From contig NZ_BAWM01000083.1 in assembly GCF_000759675.1 (NCBI RefSeq), forward strand, positions 108,300-172,299: 64,000 bases of DNA, written 5' to 3'. Position numbers and translations under genes: made by a program. The notes beneath the pieces are model-generated. The model searched no databases. It saw nothing but the letters and a program-made list of their open reading frames with translations, and was not told the DNA's origin. The stretch comes from Neobacillus niacini (lineage in GTDB: Bacteria > Bacillota > Bacilli > Bacillales > Cytobacillaceae). This document shows, in pieces, positions 36,500 to 45,276 of this stretch. How positions within the stretch are numbered: the first letter of the stretch is position 1; every line of letters starts with the position of its first letter.

Positions 36500-37318
36500 A
36501 TGCATAAAATGCAAGATATTTTAGAAGCTAGAGATTTCATCATGAGTAAGACTGGCTATCGTCCAACGATTGGGATGATTTTAGGATCTGGATTGGGAAC
36601 TCTTGCAGATGAAATTGCAAATCCTGTCACAATTCCTTATAGCGAGATTCCTCACTTTGCAAAATCTGAAGCAATCGGCCATGCAAACGAATTAGTAATT
36701 GGGGAATTAATGGGAAAATCAGTAGTGGCGATGAAGGGACGTTTTCATTATTATGAAGGCTTTACTTTAGATGAAGTCACTTTTCCAGTACGTGTAATGA
36801 AGGCGCTGGGTGTAGAGAATCTACTCATCACGAATGCATGTGGTGCGATCAATACAACCTTCAACCCAGGAGATTTAATGTTAATTACGGATCATATCAA
36901 TTTAGTGGGTACAAATCCATTGATTGGGCCAAACAATAATGAATTAGGAACCCGTTTCCCTGATTTTTCTCAAGTATATAATCGTGAATTACGAAATATT
37001 GCAGTTAATGTAGCAAAAGAACAAAACATCACCCTACAACAGGGCGTTTATGCTTGGTGGAGTGGACCGGCTTATGAAACTCCTGCTGAGATTCGCATGA
37101 TTCGTACATTAGGAGCGGATGCTGTTGGTATGTCAACTGTCCCAGAAGCGATTGTAGCTATTCACGGAGGTATGAAGGTACTTGGTATTTCCTGTTTAAC
37201 CAATATGGCATGTGGGATTCTCGATCAACCATTAAGTCATGATGAAGTCATTGAAGTGGCTGCTATGGTAAGAGAGAAATTTATCAAACTAGTTAAGGAA
37301 ACCATTACAAGAATGTAA
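36500..37318 (+). CDS. Purine-nucleoside phosphorylase (trimeric type)
   Basis: 272 residues from ATG 36500, with AAAGGAGATG 8-9 bases upstream; the in-frame ATG at 36491 is part of that site. It splits purine ribonucleosides and deoxyribonucleosides with phosphate to base and pentose-1-phosphate. Family signatures: GMILGSGLG (phosphate loop), KGRFHYYEG, NACGAINTTFNPGDLMLITDHIN in its usual place, and GADAVGMSTVPE with LTNMACG for base binding. Length is typical of the 270-residue trimeric class (PunA/PupG). A truncated copy lies at 53738-54280. Ends at a perfect hairpin terminator. Confidence 0.95.
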   Translation: MHKMQDILEARDFIMSKTGYRPTIGMILGSGLGTLADEIANPVTIPYSEIPHFAKSEAIGHANELVIGELMGKSVVAMKGRFHYYEGFTLDEVTFPVRVMKALGVENLLITNACGAINTTFNPGDLMLITDHINLVGTNPLIGPNNNELGTRFPDFSQVYNRELRNIAVNVAKEQNITLQQGVYAWWSGPAYETPAEIRMIRTLGADAVGMSTVPEAIVAIHGGMKVLGISCLTNMACGILDQPLSHDEVIEVAAMVREKFIKLVKETITRM

Positions 37319-37332
37319 TACATTTATATTCA

Positions 37333-37375
37333 TGCTGACTTTTTATCATCATGATAAAAAGTCAGCTATCTTTTC
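37333..37375 (+). terminator. Rho-independent terminator of phosphorylase gene
   Basis: GCTGACTTTTTATCA and TGATAAAAAGTCAGC form a perfect 15-bp stem with a TCA loop, then T-rich sequence. The same hairpin follows the truncated copy at 54.3 kb. Confidence 0.9.
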
Positions 37376-37380
37376 TACTT

Positions 37381-37695
37381 TTAGGAAACAAGTTTCAATC
37401 CAATGGTTGCGCTTAGTATTAATGCAATACATGCAATTCTTCTCCAATCTTTTGATTCACCGTAAATAATGATTCCCAATAGTGCTCCACCACATGAACC
37501 AATTCCCGTCCATATGGCATAAGCAGTCCCCATAGGTAGAGTTTTCATTGCGTAGGCAAGAAAAAGGAAACTTGCTCCAAATCCGAAAATTAATAGTAAT
37601 AGCGATTGCCAATTCCGACTGTTATTCAATTAATTGATGGTAACCACACCAAATGCTTCACAAATTCCGGCTAAAATTAATGAAATCCACGCCAT
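37381..37695 (-). pseudogene. gdnD: Guanidine exporter SMR subunit (YkkD/GdnD-like), interrupted by TAA
   Basis: From ATG 37695 (AAGGAGT upstream) the frame reads MAWISLILAGICEAFGVV, continues to TIN, then TAA at 37630-37632, then LNNSRNWQSLLLLIFGF and on to an intact SMR C terminus ending GLKLVS. The missing residue is probably Gln (CAA to TAA), as the family has an N-Q pair here. Otherwise all four helices and the essential Glu of helix 1 are present. The frame after the stop opens with TTG 37629 and would lack helix 1. It is the second gene after gdnC under a guanidine riboswitch. Confidence 0.85.
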
Positions 37696-37709
37696 TAGGA
37701 CTCAACTCC

Positions 37710-38036
37710 TTAATGAGAATTGTCTTTTGTTAGTAACTTCAATCCAAGAACACCGGCCAGTAAAAGTAAAATCAACATTATTTTTTCTACCTTGATGGGT
37801 TCTCCAAAGAATATGATTTCAGATATGACCGTTCCTGCTGTCCCCAAACCAACAAATACGGCATATACAGTACCGACCGGCAGTTTCCGACCCGCCATGA
37901 TGATTAAATAGAAACTCACAATAATCGAGATCACGGTTCCTGTCCAAGTCCAAAAGCCATTTGCATGTTTTAGACCTATCAACCACAACACCTCAAAAAA
38001 AGCCCCAATAAACACTTTCAACCAGTTCGCATTCAT
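37710..38036 (-). CDS. gdnC: Guanidine exporter SMR subunit (YkkC/GdnC-like)
   Basis: 108 residues with four hydrophobic helices. The helix-1 Glu (GAFFEVLWLIGLKHA) essential for proton-coupled export in SMR proteins is present, as are the PVGTVYAVFVGLGTAGTV helix-3 motif and the GLKLLTKD end. YkkC/YkkD-type pairs form a heterodimer that exports guanidinium. The gene follows a guanidine-I riboswitch and is the first of the pair; its partner is interrupted by a stop codon. Whether this subunit works alone is not known. Confidence 0.92.
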   Translation of the reverse strand: MNANWLKVFIGAFFEVLWLIGLKHANGFWTWTGTVISIIVSFYLIIMAGRKLPVGTVYAVFVGLGTAGTVISEIIFFGEPIKVEKIMLILLLLAGVLGLKLLTKDNSH

Positions 38037-38071
38037 TATCGATTACCTCCATTATTCATTTTTTTAAATAA

Positions 38072-38190
38072 AAAAAGCCCGAGAGATAACTGTTAAACAG
38101 TATCTCCCAGGCTTTTATCCTTCCGTGACTCAGCTAGGCTGTGAGTTTTCTCTCGGACCAGACCAACACAATTGCGGAACCCTAGAAAAC
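38072..38190 (-). promoter_or_regulatory. Guanidine-I (ykkC) riboswitch with terminator
   Basis: On the minus strand: CTAGGGTTCCGCAATTGTG, then GGTCTGGTCCGAGAGAAAAC, CTCACAGCC, GAGTCACGGAAGGATAAAAG and CCTGGGAGATAC. These are the conserved blocks of the ykkC aptamer, in order. The strand continues into a stem closed by GAGAGATAA/TTATC-like pairing and GGGCTTTTTTT, so the 3' part is the expression platform (GCCTGGGAGATA with TATCTCTCGGGC). Guanidine binding would prevent termination and turn on the SMR genes at 38036. Confidence 0.93.
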
Positions 38191-38424
38191 ATTTACGTAT
38201 ACAATTAACATTGATTAAATACACTTTTTAAAATTATTCAATAGTAAAATATAGAAGAACGAGACCTGAGTCGAGCTTCATTTTTTACTCTTTGGATTCT
38301 ATAATGATATTTGAATAGTAAAATGTAGATGAAGCGGTAAATGTGCTTCTCCACATAAAAGAGATGGATAAGGGCTGAAATACTTTTCAGTCGGAGATTG
38401 GCCAAAAGTACTGAGGGAAAGTAG

Positions 38425-38781
38425 TTGAAGAGAAAAGTAAAACGCCATAAACAAAACAAATACTTCGAGGAAGATTCAGACGAAAACTTTTATTTTATTG
38501 CAGCATACACGGATGGTGGAGCACCCTATGGAAGTACTTGGGAGCATATCATTGCCCAAGAATTGGGGTTTAGGGGTGCAGTAAAAAAGGATGCCAAGAA
38601 AGCTGCAGAACTCATTCATATCGCAATTGATGATATTGCCGAGAAGTTGACTGGGCAAACGAAGAAAGAAAACATCCGGGAAATGCTGGCGAATTTCTTT
38701 CGTGAAGAGAATAATCGTTTAAGCTACCAAAATACAATTATTGCGAATCTTCACGAATCCCGGACGATTATCGTGTTTTAA
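38425..38781 (+). CDS. Hypothetical protein
   Basis: 118 residues from a TTG with GGGAAAG about 8 bases upstream. Basic N terminus (KRKVKRHKQNK), an aromatic stretch ENFYFIAAYTDGGAPYGSTW, then helices. No membrane segment. The next gene follows after 44 bases. Family not recognised. Confidence 0.5.
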   Translation: MKRKVKRHKQNKYFEEDSDENFYFIAAYTDGGAPYGSTWEHIIAQELGFRGAVKKDAKKAAELIHIAIDDIAEKLTGQTKKENIREMLANFFREENNRLSYQNTIIANLHESRTIIVF

Positions 38782-38825
38782 ATAAAGTTTCTAGAGGAAA
38801 GTATTGTCTTATAAATTACGAAAGT

Positions 38826-39662
38826 ATGAAAGAAGACTTGCAAAGAGTTAAAAACAACAGGCAGGAATTTTTCGCAGATATCCTAAAAGAAGATAAAAAA
38901 GATAATCAATCACATTATTTTATCAACACCCCAAACGATAATAGCATCGAAGTCTATAGCTCACAAAGACTTCCATATGAGCCGAAAGGATGGCTTTTGG
39001 AAATGCGAAATGCCATTCGGCATCATCTAAAACGGTTGAAAGGGGATGGCGTATGTTTACAGGCTCTATATAAATCAATGGATCAACGCTTCTTTGATGT
39101 AGAAAACGTCTTATTCTACAAAGTTGGGCCATCATCCTTTAATCACTTAAACATAAAATCCCTTCAATTTGAAAGAGCATACGAATATCCTCTTATCGTG
39201 AATGGACATCATTTTGAACACTACCAATCATATAAAATTGTTGACCAAGATGAAACAAATTCACAATATTGGATAAAGAAAAGGACATTGGCAACATGGA
39301 AAAGCATCCCTATCCCTAAATTAGCAAGTGAGACAAAACCTCATACGATCTGGCATGCAATGAAAGCCGGACTGGTAAATATTCTGGATAGAACAAAAAG
39401 CGATTTTTACGGACTGGAAGTAACGATTAAAGCCCCAATACATATTCAGGTTCATTTAGTTACGATAATGAAACCACTTTTAGATGGAATGATTAGTGCC
39501 TTTCATCAACATGACTCTTCTGATATAGACGAAGTGGTATTTTGGTTGAAAAAGTATATCAATCTACCAACACAGCAAATCAAAAACCTCTTACTGGATA
39601 GTGACAACGCCATATTAGGACTAAGAAACCTTATTCAACCATATAGAAATGGAGTGAAATGA
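38826..39662 (+). CDS. Hypothetical protein
   Basis: 278 residues, no membrane segments or signal peptide. The start ATG has only a weak upstream GAAAG. The centre (KAGLVNILDRTKSDFYGLEV, then IKAPIHIQVHLVTIMKPLLDG) suggests an alpha/beta enzyme-like or nuclease-related fold, but no motif is decisive. Possibly co-transcribed with the preceding gene. I do not recognise the family. Confidence 0.6.
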   Translation: MKEDLQRVKNNRQEFFADILKEDKKDNQSHYFINTPNDNSIEVYSSQRLPYEPKGWLLEMRNAIRHHLKRLKGDGVCLQALYKSMDQRFFDVENVLFYKVGPSSFNHLNIKSLQFERAYEYPLIVNGHHFEHYQSYKIVDQDETNSQYWIKKRTLATWKSIPIPKLASETKPHTIWHAMKAGLVNILDRTKSDFYGLEVTIKAPIHIQVHLVTIMKPLLDGMISAFHQHDSSDIDEVVFWLKKYINLPTQQIKNLLLDSDNAILGLRNLIQPYRNGVK

Positions 39663-39969
39663 AACCCAGAAGATGATGCCTTTCAATTTATAAAAATTCA
39701 TATAAAGCCGTAAAACTATAATGATAATTGGATCATTGATGTGGAGATTTTTACGATAATTTACATTTGAAAAGGTGGATTTTTGGTGAATTATAACGAC
39801 ATTTCAAGGTTTTAATATATTGGAAAATAATAAAAGAGGAAGACCCGAGAAATGTAGAAAAAAGTCTTATTATTAGTTTTTGAATATATATTATATGAGG
39901 CCTTTTGCGAATCTAAGAGACTGACTTCCTTTAGAAAATTGAGTGACCTTGTAAATGGGGAGGAACTTT
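39663..39969. other. Intergenic region
   Basis: About 300 AT-rich bases; nothing recognisable beyond short stop-rich frames. The downstream gene has its own ribosome binding site. Confidence 0.5.
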
Positions 39970-40830
39970 ATGAACGTTGATTGCCATTTTCATGTGGATG
40001 AGACAATGTTGACCCTCGAAAAAATGATAGAGGGTATGGATAAACATGATATATCTAAAACAGCCTTGATTGCTCCCATGAATGAAACAATGTTTGAAGT
40101 AGATAGTACTTTTCAACATAATTTACAAAGCTTTTTCCGTTTTCTAATACTGAATGCACCACAAATTGGACTCAAAATTTATGATGGGCTAGTGAAGGAT
40201 GGCTATTTCAAACTTTATGGAAAATCATACAAAATTTTTACCAAGCCGAACAATGACATTGTTGCTGCTGCAATTGATCGGTTTCCAGACCGATTTCTAG
40301 GCTGGGTTACAGTGAACCCATTGATTCCTGAATCAGTGGAAGTTTTAGAGGTTTATCTTAATAAACACGGTTTTATCGGAGTGAAGGCTCATCCGTTCAT
40401 GCATGAATATAGTATTAAGGAACTTGATTCAGTTGCAGCTATTTGTGAACCAAAAGGGATACCTATGATTATTCATTTATCTTCAGAACCAGACTCATAC
40501 AAATATTTGCCTGAAAATTATCCGGAACTTAAAGTAATTTATGCTCACGCCGGACTTCCTTTTTGGAAACAACTGTGGAAATTCGTTAAGGATCAACCAA
40601 ATGTATATGTTGATACATCAAGTGATTATCTTAATCTTTCTATTGTAAAGAATGCAGTGGAATCTCTAGGGTATCGTAAAGTGCTTTATGGTTGTGACGG
40701 ACCATATGGAATGAAAAAGTTTAATGAATATGACTTTTCAGAAAAGAAAAGTTGGATTGAGTCACTTCAAATTCCTGATTACCAAAAGGAATATATTCTT
40801 GGGAAAAACTTTTTAGGATTGATTAATTGA
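39970..40830 (+). CDS. Amidohydrolase family protein (amidohydrolase-2 type)
   Basis: 286 residues from ATG 39970 (GGGGAGG upstream; an ATG at 39955 precedes that site and is rejected). TIM-barrel metal hydrolase with VDCHFHVD at the N terminus (HxH metal ligands), KAHPFMHEYS, MIIHLSSEPDS, YAHAGLPFWK and a late catalytic Asp in YGCDGPYG. The order matches amidohydrolase-2 members, which include decarboxylases and lactonases. Substrate cannot be predicted. Stands alone. Confidence 0.85.
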   Translation: MNVDCHFHVDETMLTLEKMIEGMDKHDISKTALIAPMNETMFEVDSTFQHNLQSFFRFLILNAPQIGLKIYDGLVKDGYFKLYGKSYKIFTKPNNDIVAAAIDRFPDRFLGWVTVNPLIPESVEVLEVYLNKHGFIGVKAHPFMHEYSIKELDSVAAICEPKGIPMIIHLSSEPDSYKYLPENYPELKVIYAHAGLPFWKQLWKFVKDQPNVYVDTSSDYLNLSIVKNAVESLGYRKVLYGCDGPYGMKKFNEYDFSEKKSWIESLQIPDYQKEYILGKNFLGLIN

Positions 40831-40981
40831 TAACTAAGATGTTATTCCAAAAATGACCCTTTAATGGATTAAGTGTATTCATGGTAAAAGCTCAAGGCTA
40901 AGTTTTTATAATAGTCATTTTCAAGCAAATGTAATTGCTCCTTAAATCAAGATATAGGAGATGTCAAAGGGGGGATACTTG

Positions 40982-42016
40982 TTGAAAAAAGAATATATTA
41001 GACTCATCCAAAAGTTATCCAATCCGAGCCTAAATGGGCGAGTACCAGGAACAAAAGGGCATGAAATTGCAAGAAGACTTATCTTGGAACAGTTTGAGAA
41101 GTTGTCGTTAACTCCATTATTAGAGAAAAGATGGGAACAAACCTATACCGCATTTGATGGTAAGATTGGACGAAATCTCCTTGCCAGAAGAAAGGGACAC
41201 AATGATAAATGGCTGCTTTTAGGAGCCCACTATGATCATATAAATGGCTGTCCAGGGGCAAATGATAATGCTGCTGCCATTGGAATACTACTGTCTGTGC
41301 TGGATTCATTAAAGTCATCAAACTTAAATATAAATATTGTTCTAGCAATCTTTGATATGGAGGAGCACCGATACTTTTTAACCAAAAGCATGGGTAGTAT
41401 ATATTTTTATCGCGAAAGTCAAAAACGATTAAATTACGATCATTTTCTTGGGGCATTTATCTTAGATTTGTGTGGTCATTCTGTAGGTGTAAAAGACCGT
41501 GAAAACTCTTTGTTCGTGATTGGAGCAAATACATCCCTAATCTTATCGAAATCTATTGAAATCACACAAAATCATATGGAAAATCTTCAAATATACAGGT
41601 TAAGAAGCAGAAGATTATTTTATTTATCCGATAATTATATCTTTGATCGTAACAGGAAGCCAAACCTATTTTTCACATGTGGTCATGATCCTTACTATCA
41701 TACTCCGAAAGATACATTTGAAAAATTAAATTTAGAGAAGATCTCAAATATCTCTACTTATATTTCACACTGCATTTTAACGATAAACAGGAAATTTGGT
41801 GATAGTACTGCTGAATTATTACTTTCCTCCGGTGACAATCCTCCATTCGATCATGAATCAGAAACTGTTGAGCTAAGTCGTTTTTTAAAAGCTGAAATAG
41901 GACCTCATCATAATCTTGACCGCATATGCGATTTCTTGATAAGAGAATTATCAAAAACTCCGAATAATGATTTAGAAAGTATCAAATCAACTTTGAAAAC
42001 GTTGAGGATACTTTAA
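40982..42016 (+). CDS. M28 family metallopeptidase
   Basis: About 344 residues if started at TTG 40982, which has AAAGGGGGGA 6 bases upstream; an ATG at 40961 includes that site in the coding sequence. The zinc ligand series of M28 aminopeptidases is visible: GAHYDHINGCPGANDNAAA (His and Asp), FDMEEHRYF (catalytic and metal Glu; usually EE), DLCGHSVG (Asp), and DPYYHTPKDTFEKL (final His). No signal peptide, so intracellular. Probably hydrolyses N-terminal amino acids or a small amide. Confidence 0.87.
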   Translation: MKKEYIRLIQKLSNPSLNGRVPGTKGHEIARRLILEQFEKLSLTPLLEKRWEQTYTAFDGKIGRNLLARRKGHNDKWLLLGAHYDHINGCPGANDNAAAIGILLSVLDSLKSSNLNINIVLAIFDMEEHRYFLTKSMGSIYFYRESQKRLNYDHFLGAFILDLCGHSVGVKDRENSLFVIGANTSLILSKSIEITQNHMENLQIYRLRSRRLFYLSDNYIFDRNRKPNLFFTCGHDPYYHTPKDTFEKLNLEKISNISTYISHCILTINRKFGDSTAELLLSSGDNPPFDHESETVELSRFLKAEIGPHHNLDRICDFLIRELSKTPNNDLESIKSTLKTLRIL

Positions 42017-42168
42017 TCCGGCCGAACGATCTCTCCGTCTGATTCAATATTACAAGAAATAAAAGGCGGGAATTCTATAAATGAAAAGTCTTCGTTTAAA
42101 ATGAAAGCGAATTAAAGAAGCTCGGTTCTTTTTGGCCTTTTCTAAATATTACATTTTAGACTCCATTT

Positions 42169-43056
42169 TTAAAGAAGTTCATTCCTAATCTTGTTTATTT
42201 GACTACATAACGAGATGATTTCTAACGTTTCTTCTGCGGGGACGGGGCTGTTTCTTGTTTTGAAGAAGCAGACGATTTCCTCAAGAAGACTAGCATAAAA
42301 AGGTTTAACATCTTTTTCAATATCCGCATTATAAAAGCATTGGTCAGTATGTAGGGTCACTCCAAAGCGAGGGTGCCATTCATATTCACCGTGTATGACG
42401 GCATGTCTACCATCGTTCCATTCAAAAACAATCGTCTCATATTGACTATTCTTAAAGACGTTTATATTTTTTACTTTTGTCCCCATGGCGGCGATGACCA
42501 TTTCTACCACATGAATGCCATACCAAAAATAACCGGGAATGTTTTCTTGCATGGGAAGGGGGCCGTGAACATAGAGACTCTTCACCTCTTCCTGAAGTTG
42601 TACTAGATGCTTGTAAAAGGATTCGGCAAAACGGAGGGAAGAGCAACTCATGACGGGGATTTGGTATTTCTGTGAAAGAGAAAATATTTCCTCGGCTTCC
42701 TCTAGTGATAGGGTCAATGGTTTATCAATAAATACTGGAATTTTATAAGGAAGAAGTTCCTTGAATAAAGCGAGATGCTTATCCCCGTCAACAGCTGTTA
42801 TCAGAATGGCATCACATGACTGTGCTAGTTCTTGAATGGAATGTGCCATATGTAAATCAAAATTAAGTTCCAGCGTTTCCTTAAATTGCTGAACACGGTT
42901 TTTGCTGATGGGTAGGTTTTCCGAAAAAAAGGGATAAACAGCATGAATGACTCCACCATTCACATGAAAAGGGTGATGAGTATCATTTAATAGCTTGGTA
43001 AACTCGATGCAATGTGAAGAGTCTAAACCAATCATTCCAATTTTAAGATTTTCCAT
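42169..43056 (-). CDS. Gfo/Idh/MocA family oxidoreductase
   Basis: 295 residues from ATG 43056 with TGGAGGAT upstream; an ATG at 43071 lies within that site. N-terminal Rossmann fold (KIGMIGLDSSHC, with a non-standard loop lacking GxGxxG) and the family motif FIDKPLTLSLEEAEE (about 117-131, the EKP-type Lys as DKP), followed by a C-terminal beta-sheet domain. NAD(P)-dependent sugar or inositol dehydrogenase relatives. The truncated DapA-family gene precedes it on the same strand and the two may come from one sugar-acid pathway. Confidence 0.88.
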   Translation of the reverse strand: MENLKIGMIGLDSSHCIEFTKLLNDTHHPFHVNGGVIHAVYPFFSENLPISKNRVQQFKETLELNFDLHMAHSIQELAQSCDAILITAVDGDKHLALFKELLPYKIPVFIDKPLTLSLEEAEEIFSLSQKYQIPVMSCSSLRFAESFYKHLVQLQEEVKSLYVHGPLPMQENIPGYFWYGIHVVEMVIAAMGTKVKNINVFKNSQYETIVFEWNDGRHAVIHGEYEWHPRFGVTLHTDQCFYNADIEKDVKPFYASLLEEIVCFFKTRNSPVPAEETLEIISLCSQINKIRNELL

Positions 43057-43070
43057 CGGGCAATCCTCCA

Positions 43071-43104
43071 TAAAAAGCTGAACACATCTAAAAGTGTTCA
43101 GCTT
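43071..43104 (-). terminator. Hairpin terminator after DapA-like remnant
   Basis: AGCTGAACAC and GTGTTCAGCT form a perfect 10-bp stem; on the minus strand it is followed by TTTTTA. It separates the remnant from the oxidoreductase gene. Confidence 0.7.
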
Positions 43105-43127
43105 CTTTTCATTTCGTCATGTTAATG

Positions 43128-43616
43128 TTACTTACTTGAGACAAGCAAAAACTGTTTCACAAATTCGTCATCGTGTAAATGGGGATAGTCTTTATAAACG
43201 CGGTCGATTTCTTCGCTTTGGCCGGGACTCAACTTTTCCTTTTCCAACAGGCACCAGTTCCCTTTCAGCAGCCTTTGTCTGGCCAATACTTCATTGATTC
43301 CGGCAATACAGCCCTGGAAATGGTGGGCTGAATCGAAAAATGCAGCATTCGCATCGGTAACCTGCTGACCTAGTGTTAACAGGGAAGCAGGAATGTGATT
43401 TGAATCTCTGACACCCTTGATCTCTTCAAATAATTCTACCGCTTTATGGGTCCAGACAGCCCAATGTCCTAACAGGCCACCAATAATTTTCTTTTTCACC
43501 ATAGTGCCATTAACGTTTACTTCGTAGGTTGTTAATAAATCATTAACGATATTATCATCATTTCCTGTATACAAAGCAATTTCATCACAACGTGTAGAAC
43601 GGCAAACTGCTCTGAC
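43128..43616 (-). pseudogene. DapA/DHDPS-family aldolase, C-terminal fragment
   Basis: The frame begins after a stop at 43617 and reads CRSTRCDEIALYTGNDDNIV, GGLLGHWAVWTHKAVEL and on to a normal-looking C terminus ending LLVSSK. These are the second half of a dihydrodipicolinate-synthase-like lyase. The N-terminal half with the Schiff-base Lys region is absent, so it is inactive. TTG 43574 gives a 148-codon frame with no ribosome binding site. Confidence 0.75.
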
Positions 43617-43681
43617 TTAATCCTTCAGGTATGAAATAATTATTTGCATTTATCACTATTGTACTAACGGGGGCTTAATGT

Positions 43682-43710
43682 AAAAAAGGTTGCAATGGCA
43701 GCCTTTTTTT
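43682..43710. terminator. Rho-independent terminator, bidirectional form
   Basis: AAAAAAGG TTGC, AATG loop, GCAG CCTTTTTTT. It stands between the DapA-like remnant and the TIR gene without an obvious gene of its own; A and T tracts on both sides. Confidence 0.65.
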
Positions 43711-43877
43711 CTTCTGTTGTTTAAGGCGTGGATGAAGATTTTTAATCAAACTTTTTTATAAGCGACAATTCAAGTGTTATTGTTGAAAATTATTCCAGAT
43801 AATATTATTATGGAAATTAAGGTCAAATATAGTCAAATTATGGCAGTCTATCATTTTTTTAAACCGGGGGAGTAAAA

Positions 43878-44684
43878 ATGTTTGCAGGATATAACTTAGT
43901 AGCGGATAAAGCCCTAGCACAAGATTTTATCAAAAAAGGAATGATTATTTATAATGAAAATATGAAACAAGTTCAAAAAGAATTAGATCATTTTCTTCAA
44001 GACGATAATAGTTTAAATGGTACAGCTATGCGTGATAACTGGTTTCCTCAAATTGAAGCTGATGTTTTTATATCACATTCTCATAAGGATCAAAATATTG
44101 CATTAGGATTGGCTGGTTGGCTTAAAGAACATTTTGGACTTACTGCATTTATAGATTCATCTGTTTGGGGATATGCAGGTGATTTATTGAAGGAAATTGA
44201 TGATAAACATTGTTTACAGAATAATGGTAATTATAGTTACCAAAAAAGAAATCACTCGACAAGCCATGTTCATATGATGTTATCTACAGCTCTTACTATG
44301 ATGATGGATAAGACAGAATGTTTAATATTTATTAATTCTCAAAATTCGATTGAAACCAAAGGTGCAATTGAACAAACAAAATCTCCATGGATTTACCTTG
44401 AAATTGCTATGTCAAAATTAATAAGAAAAATCAAACCTGAAAGAGAATCAGTAATAATACATAAAGCATTTGAAGATCTTTCAGAACAATTAACAATTAA
44501 TTATAACCTGGATTTAAATCATCTTGCTGACATAAATTATAATCACTTGATTAGTTGGTACAGCACGTTTACAGAAGCAATTAATATTACTAAAGGGCAA
44601 GTACACCCATTAGATGTACTATATAAGCAGCATGGTTTCATTGAGAATTTAGATATTATAAATGAAATTATGATAGTAAGATAG
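43878..44684 (+). CDS. TIR-like domain protein
   Basis: 268 residues, ATG with GGGGGAGT upstream. After a 55-residue helical lead it shows ADVFISHSHKDQNIALGLAG (about 60-79, the TIR betaA/box-1 pattern), GLTAFIDSSVWGYAG (box-2 like) and CLIFINSQNS followed by SPWIYLEIAMSK, where the Glu fits the position of the catalytic Glu of NAD-cleaving TIRs. Bacterial TIRs usually deplete NAD+ or make cyclic ADP-ribose variants after phage sensing. A membrane protein gene follows after 9 bases. AT-rich. TIR call good; activity inferred. Confidence 0.8.
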   Translation: MFAGYNLVADKALAQDFIKKGMIIYNENMKQVQKELDHFLQDDNSLNGTAMRDNWFPQIEADVFISHSHKDQNIALGLAGWLKEHFGLTAFIDSSVWGYAGDLLKEIDDKHCLQNNGNYSYQKRNHSTSHVHMMLSTALTMMMDKTECLIFINSQNSIETKGAIEQTKSPWIYLEIAMSKLIRKIKPERESVIIHKAFEDLSEQLTINYNLDLNHLADINYNHLISWYSTFTEAINITKGQVHPLDVLYKQHGFIENLDIINEIMIVR

Positions 44685-44693
44685 GGGGATAGT

Positions 44694-45140
44694 ATGGAAG
44701 GTAAATTGAAACATCTTGAAATGCTTCAAAATACTATAAGCAGAATGGCAAATAACTCCTTTTTACTAAAAGGGTGGACAGTTACACTAGTTGTTGGGTT
44801 ATTTGCATTTGCAAATGTGGAAGAAATGGAATCCAAATTTATAATATTAGCATTACTTCCAACACTTTCTTTTTGGTTATTGGATGGCTTTTTTCTACAT
44901 CAAGAATGGTTATTTCGTACACTGTATGACTATACTACAACTTTAGATCAAGATGATATTGATTTTCTGATGGACCCTATTTCTTTTAATACAGAAGAAC
45001 GTAGTTGGAAAAACGCTATTTTTTCAAAAACCTTAAGACTATTCTATTTACCAATTTTATGTGTAGTGATTATCGCAATTGTTATTAGTTTTATGGATAC
45101 CGATTGTAGTATCCTACTAGCAAAATTAATAAATTCATAA
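44694..45140 (+). CDS. Membrane protein paired with TIR protein
   Basis: 148 residues, ATG with TAGGGGGAT upstream. Hydrophobic helices at about 25-42, 51-72 and 116-135. The first part (LEMLQNTISRMANNSFLLKGW) matches a widespread uncharacterised family I have seen beside defence-like genes; it also has FLHQEWLFRTLYD. The 9-base spacing to the TIR gene indicates one operon. Possible roles are a membrane effector or an anchor for the TIR partner. Not characterised as far as I know. Confidence 0.7.
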   Translation: MEGKLKHLEMLQNTISRMANNSFLLKGWTVTLVVGLFAFANVEEMESKFIILALLPTLSFWLLDGFFLHQEWLFRTLYDYTTTLDQDDIDFLMDPISFNTEERSWKNAIFSKTLRLFYLPILCVVIIAIVISFMDTDCSILLAKLINS

Positions 45141-45160
45141 AATTACAGGAAAAAGCTCAT

Positions 45161-45205
45161 AAATTGGGTTTATCTTACTACAGAAGATAAACCCAATTAA
45201 TCTTT
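45161..45205 (+). terminator. Rho-independent terminator of the TIR operon
   Basis: AATTGGGTTTATCTT and AAGATAAACCCAATT form a perfect 15-bp stem with a 7-base loop, then a T-rich tail. Confidence 0.8.
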
Positions 45206-45276
45206 TACTGAATATTTATGAAAATGAATTGATTTTTAAAGCAATAATATTGGTATGAGTAAGGAGGTTTTTAATA

